Assembly: GCF_009711135.1 (NCBI RefSeq)
Contig: NZ_WMIC01000002.1
Location: 1-64,000 of the forward strand
Length of the DNA: 64,000 nucleotides
Reading direction: 5' to 3'
DNA from: Flavobacterium sp. LC2016-01
GTDB taxonomy: Bacteria > Bacteroidota > Bacteroidia > Flavobacteriales > Flavobacteriaceae
Part shown: piece after piece, positions 63,980-64,000 of the stretch
How positions within the stretch are numbered: the first letter of the stretch is position 1
How the letters are laid out: every line of letters begins with the position of its first letter
The notes under the pieces: generated by a model
Seen by the model: only the letters and a program-made list of their open reading frames with translations
Databases searched by the model: none
What the model was told of the DNA's origin: nothing
Program-made: the position numbers and the translations under genes

Positions 63980-64000
63980 TTTTACCACTTCACATAAAAT

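Overview
The window is a low-GC chromosomal segment from a member of the Bacteroidota, almost certainly a Flavobacterium or close relative. The signs are: an alternative complex III gene set feeding an aa3-type oxidase; a giant Ig-like repeat surface protein of the gliding/type IX secretion kind; tRNA genes without encoded CCA; almost no Shine-Dalgarno signals; and repeated use of the Bacteroidota promoter (-33 TTTG or TTG, about 17-21 bp, -7 TAnnTTTG). I see no prophage, transposase, integrase or CRISPR array.

Layout. 1-4853 (minus): the 5' part of a giant secreted adhesin that leaves the window inside a 153-bp tandem repeat array. 4854-5867: AT-rich gene-free kilobase with short palindromes. 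5868-9170 (minus): ruvB, cytochrome P450, queG. 9281-20689 (minus): actABCDEF-coxB-coxA, the quinol:cytochrome c oxidoreductase plus terminal oxidase, with its own promoter and terminator. 20909-26708: SPOR protein, DUF4920 protein, and a rimP-nusA-infB operon with a terminator-like hairpin in its leader. 26884-30173 (plus): universal stress protein, aldehyde dehydrogenase and AraC regulator. 30348-30599: two tandemly duplicated tRNA-Gln genes. 30845-36496: a large DUF2723 membrane protein, polysaccharide deacetylase, cysteine-less thioredoxin-like protein and metallophosphoesterase. 36676-39619 (minus): an OmpR-type two-component system flanked by three paralogous tiny secreted lysine-rich proteins. 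39741-39884: an inverted-repeat (MITE-like) element just before polA. 39946-46154: polA, a small secreted protein, a LacI regulator and two secreted ferritin-like proteins. 46349-49243: rplM-rpsI and rpsB-tsf, each with a structured leader. 49446-53845: M3 peptidase, YhhQ-type transporter, lipoprotein and tag. 53957-61556: a TPP riboswitch and the thiamine operon thiS-thiC-tenI/thiE-like-thiD-thiE-thiG-[GxxExxY]-thiH-thiF. 61553-63979 (minus): MOSC protein, aat, DUF3127 protein and an unknown protein.

How the genes work together. The act-cox cluster is a complete quinol-to-oxygen electron path. The thi cluster makes thiazole and pyrimidine phosphates, couples them, and is controlled by thiamine pyrophosphate. 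queG and the YhhQ transporter, far apart, both serve queuosine. rimP-nusA-infB, rplM-rpsI and rpsB-tsf are translation and transcription housekeeping units with visible leader control elements.

The most interesting points are: (1) the two-component system with three small cationic exported paralogs, where both promoter regions carry the same 11-bp direct-repeat operator at the same 6-bp distance from the -7 box; (2) a GxxExxY gene sitting inside the thi operon, flanked by its own AATCTGC words, together with many other intergenic inverted-repeat or word-repeat elements and one palindrome inserted in frame inside a thiE-like gene; (3) a candidate attenuator in the rimP-nusA-infB leader; (4) an elaborate rpsB leader RNA.
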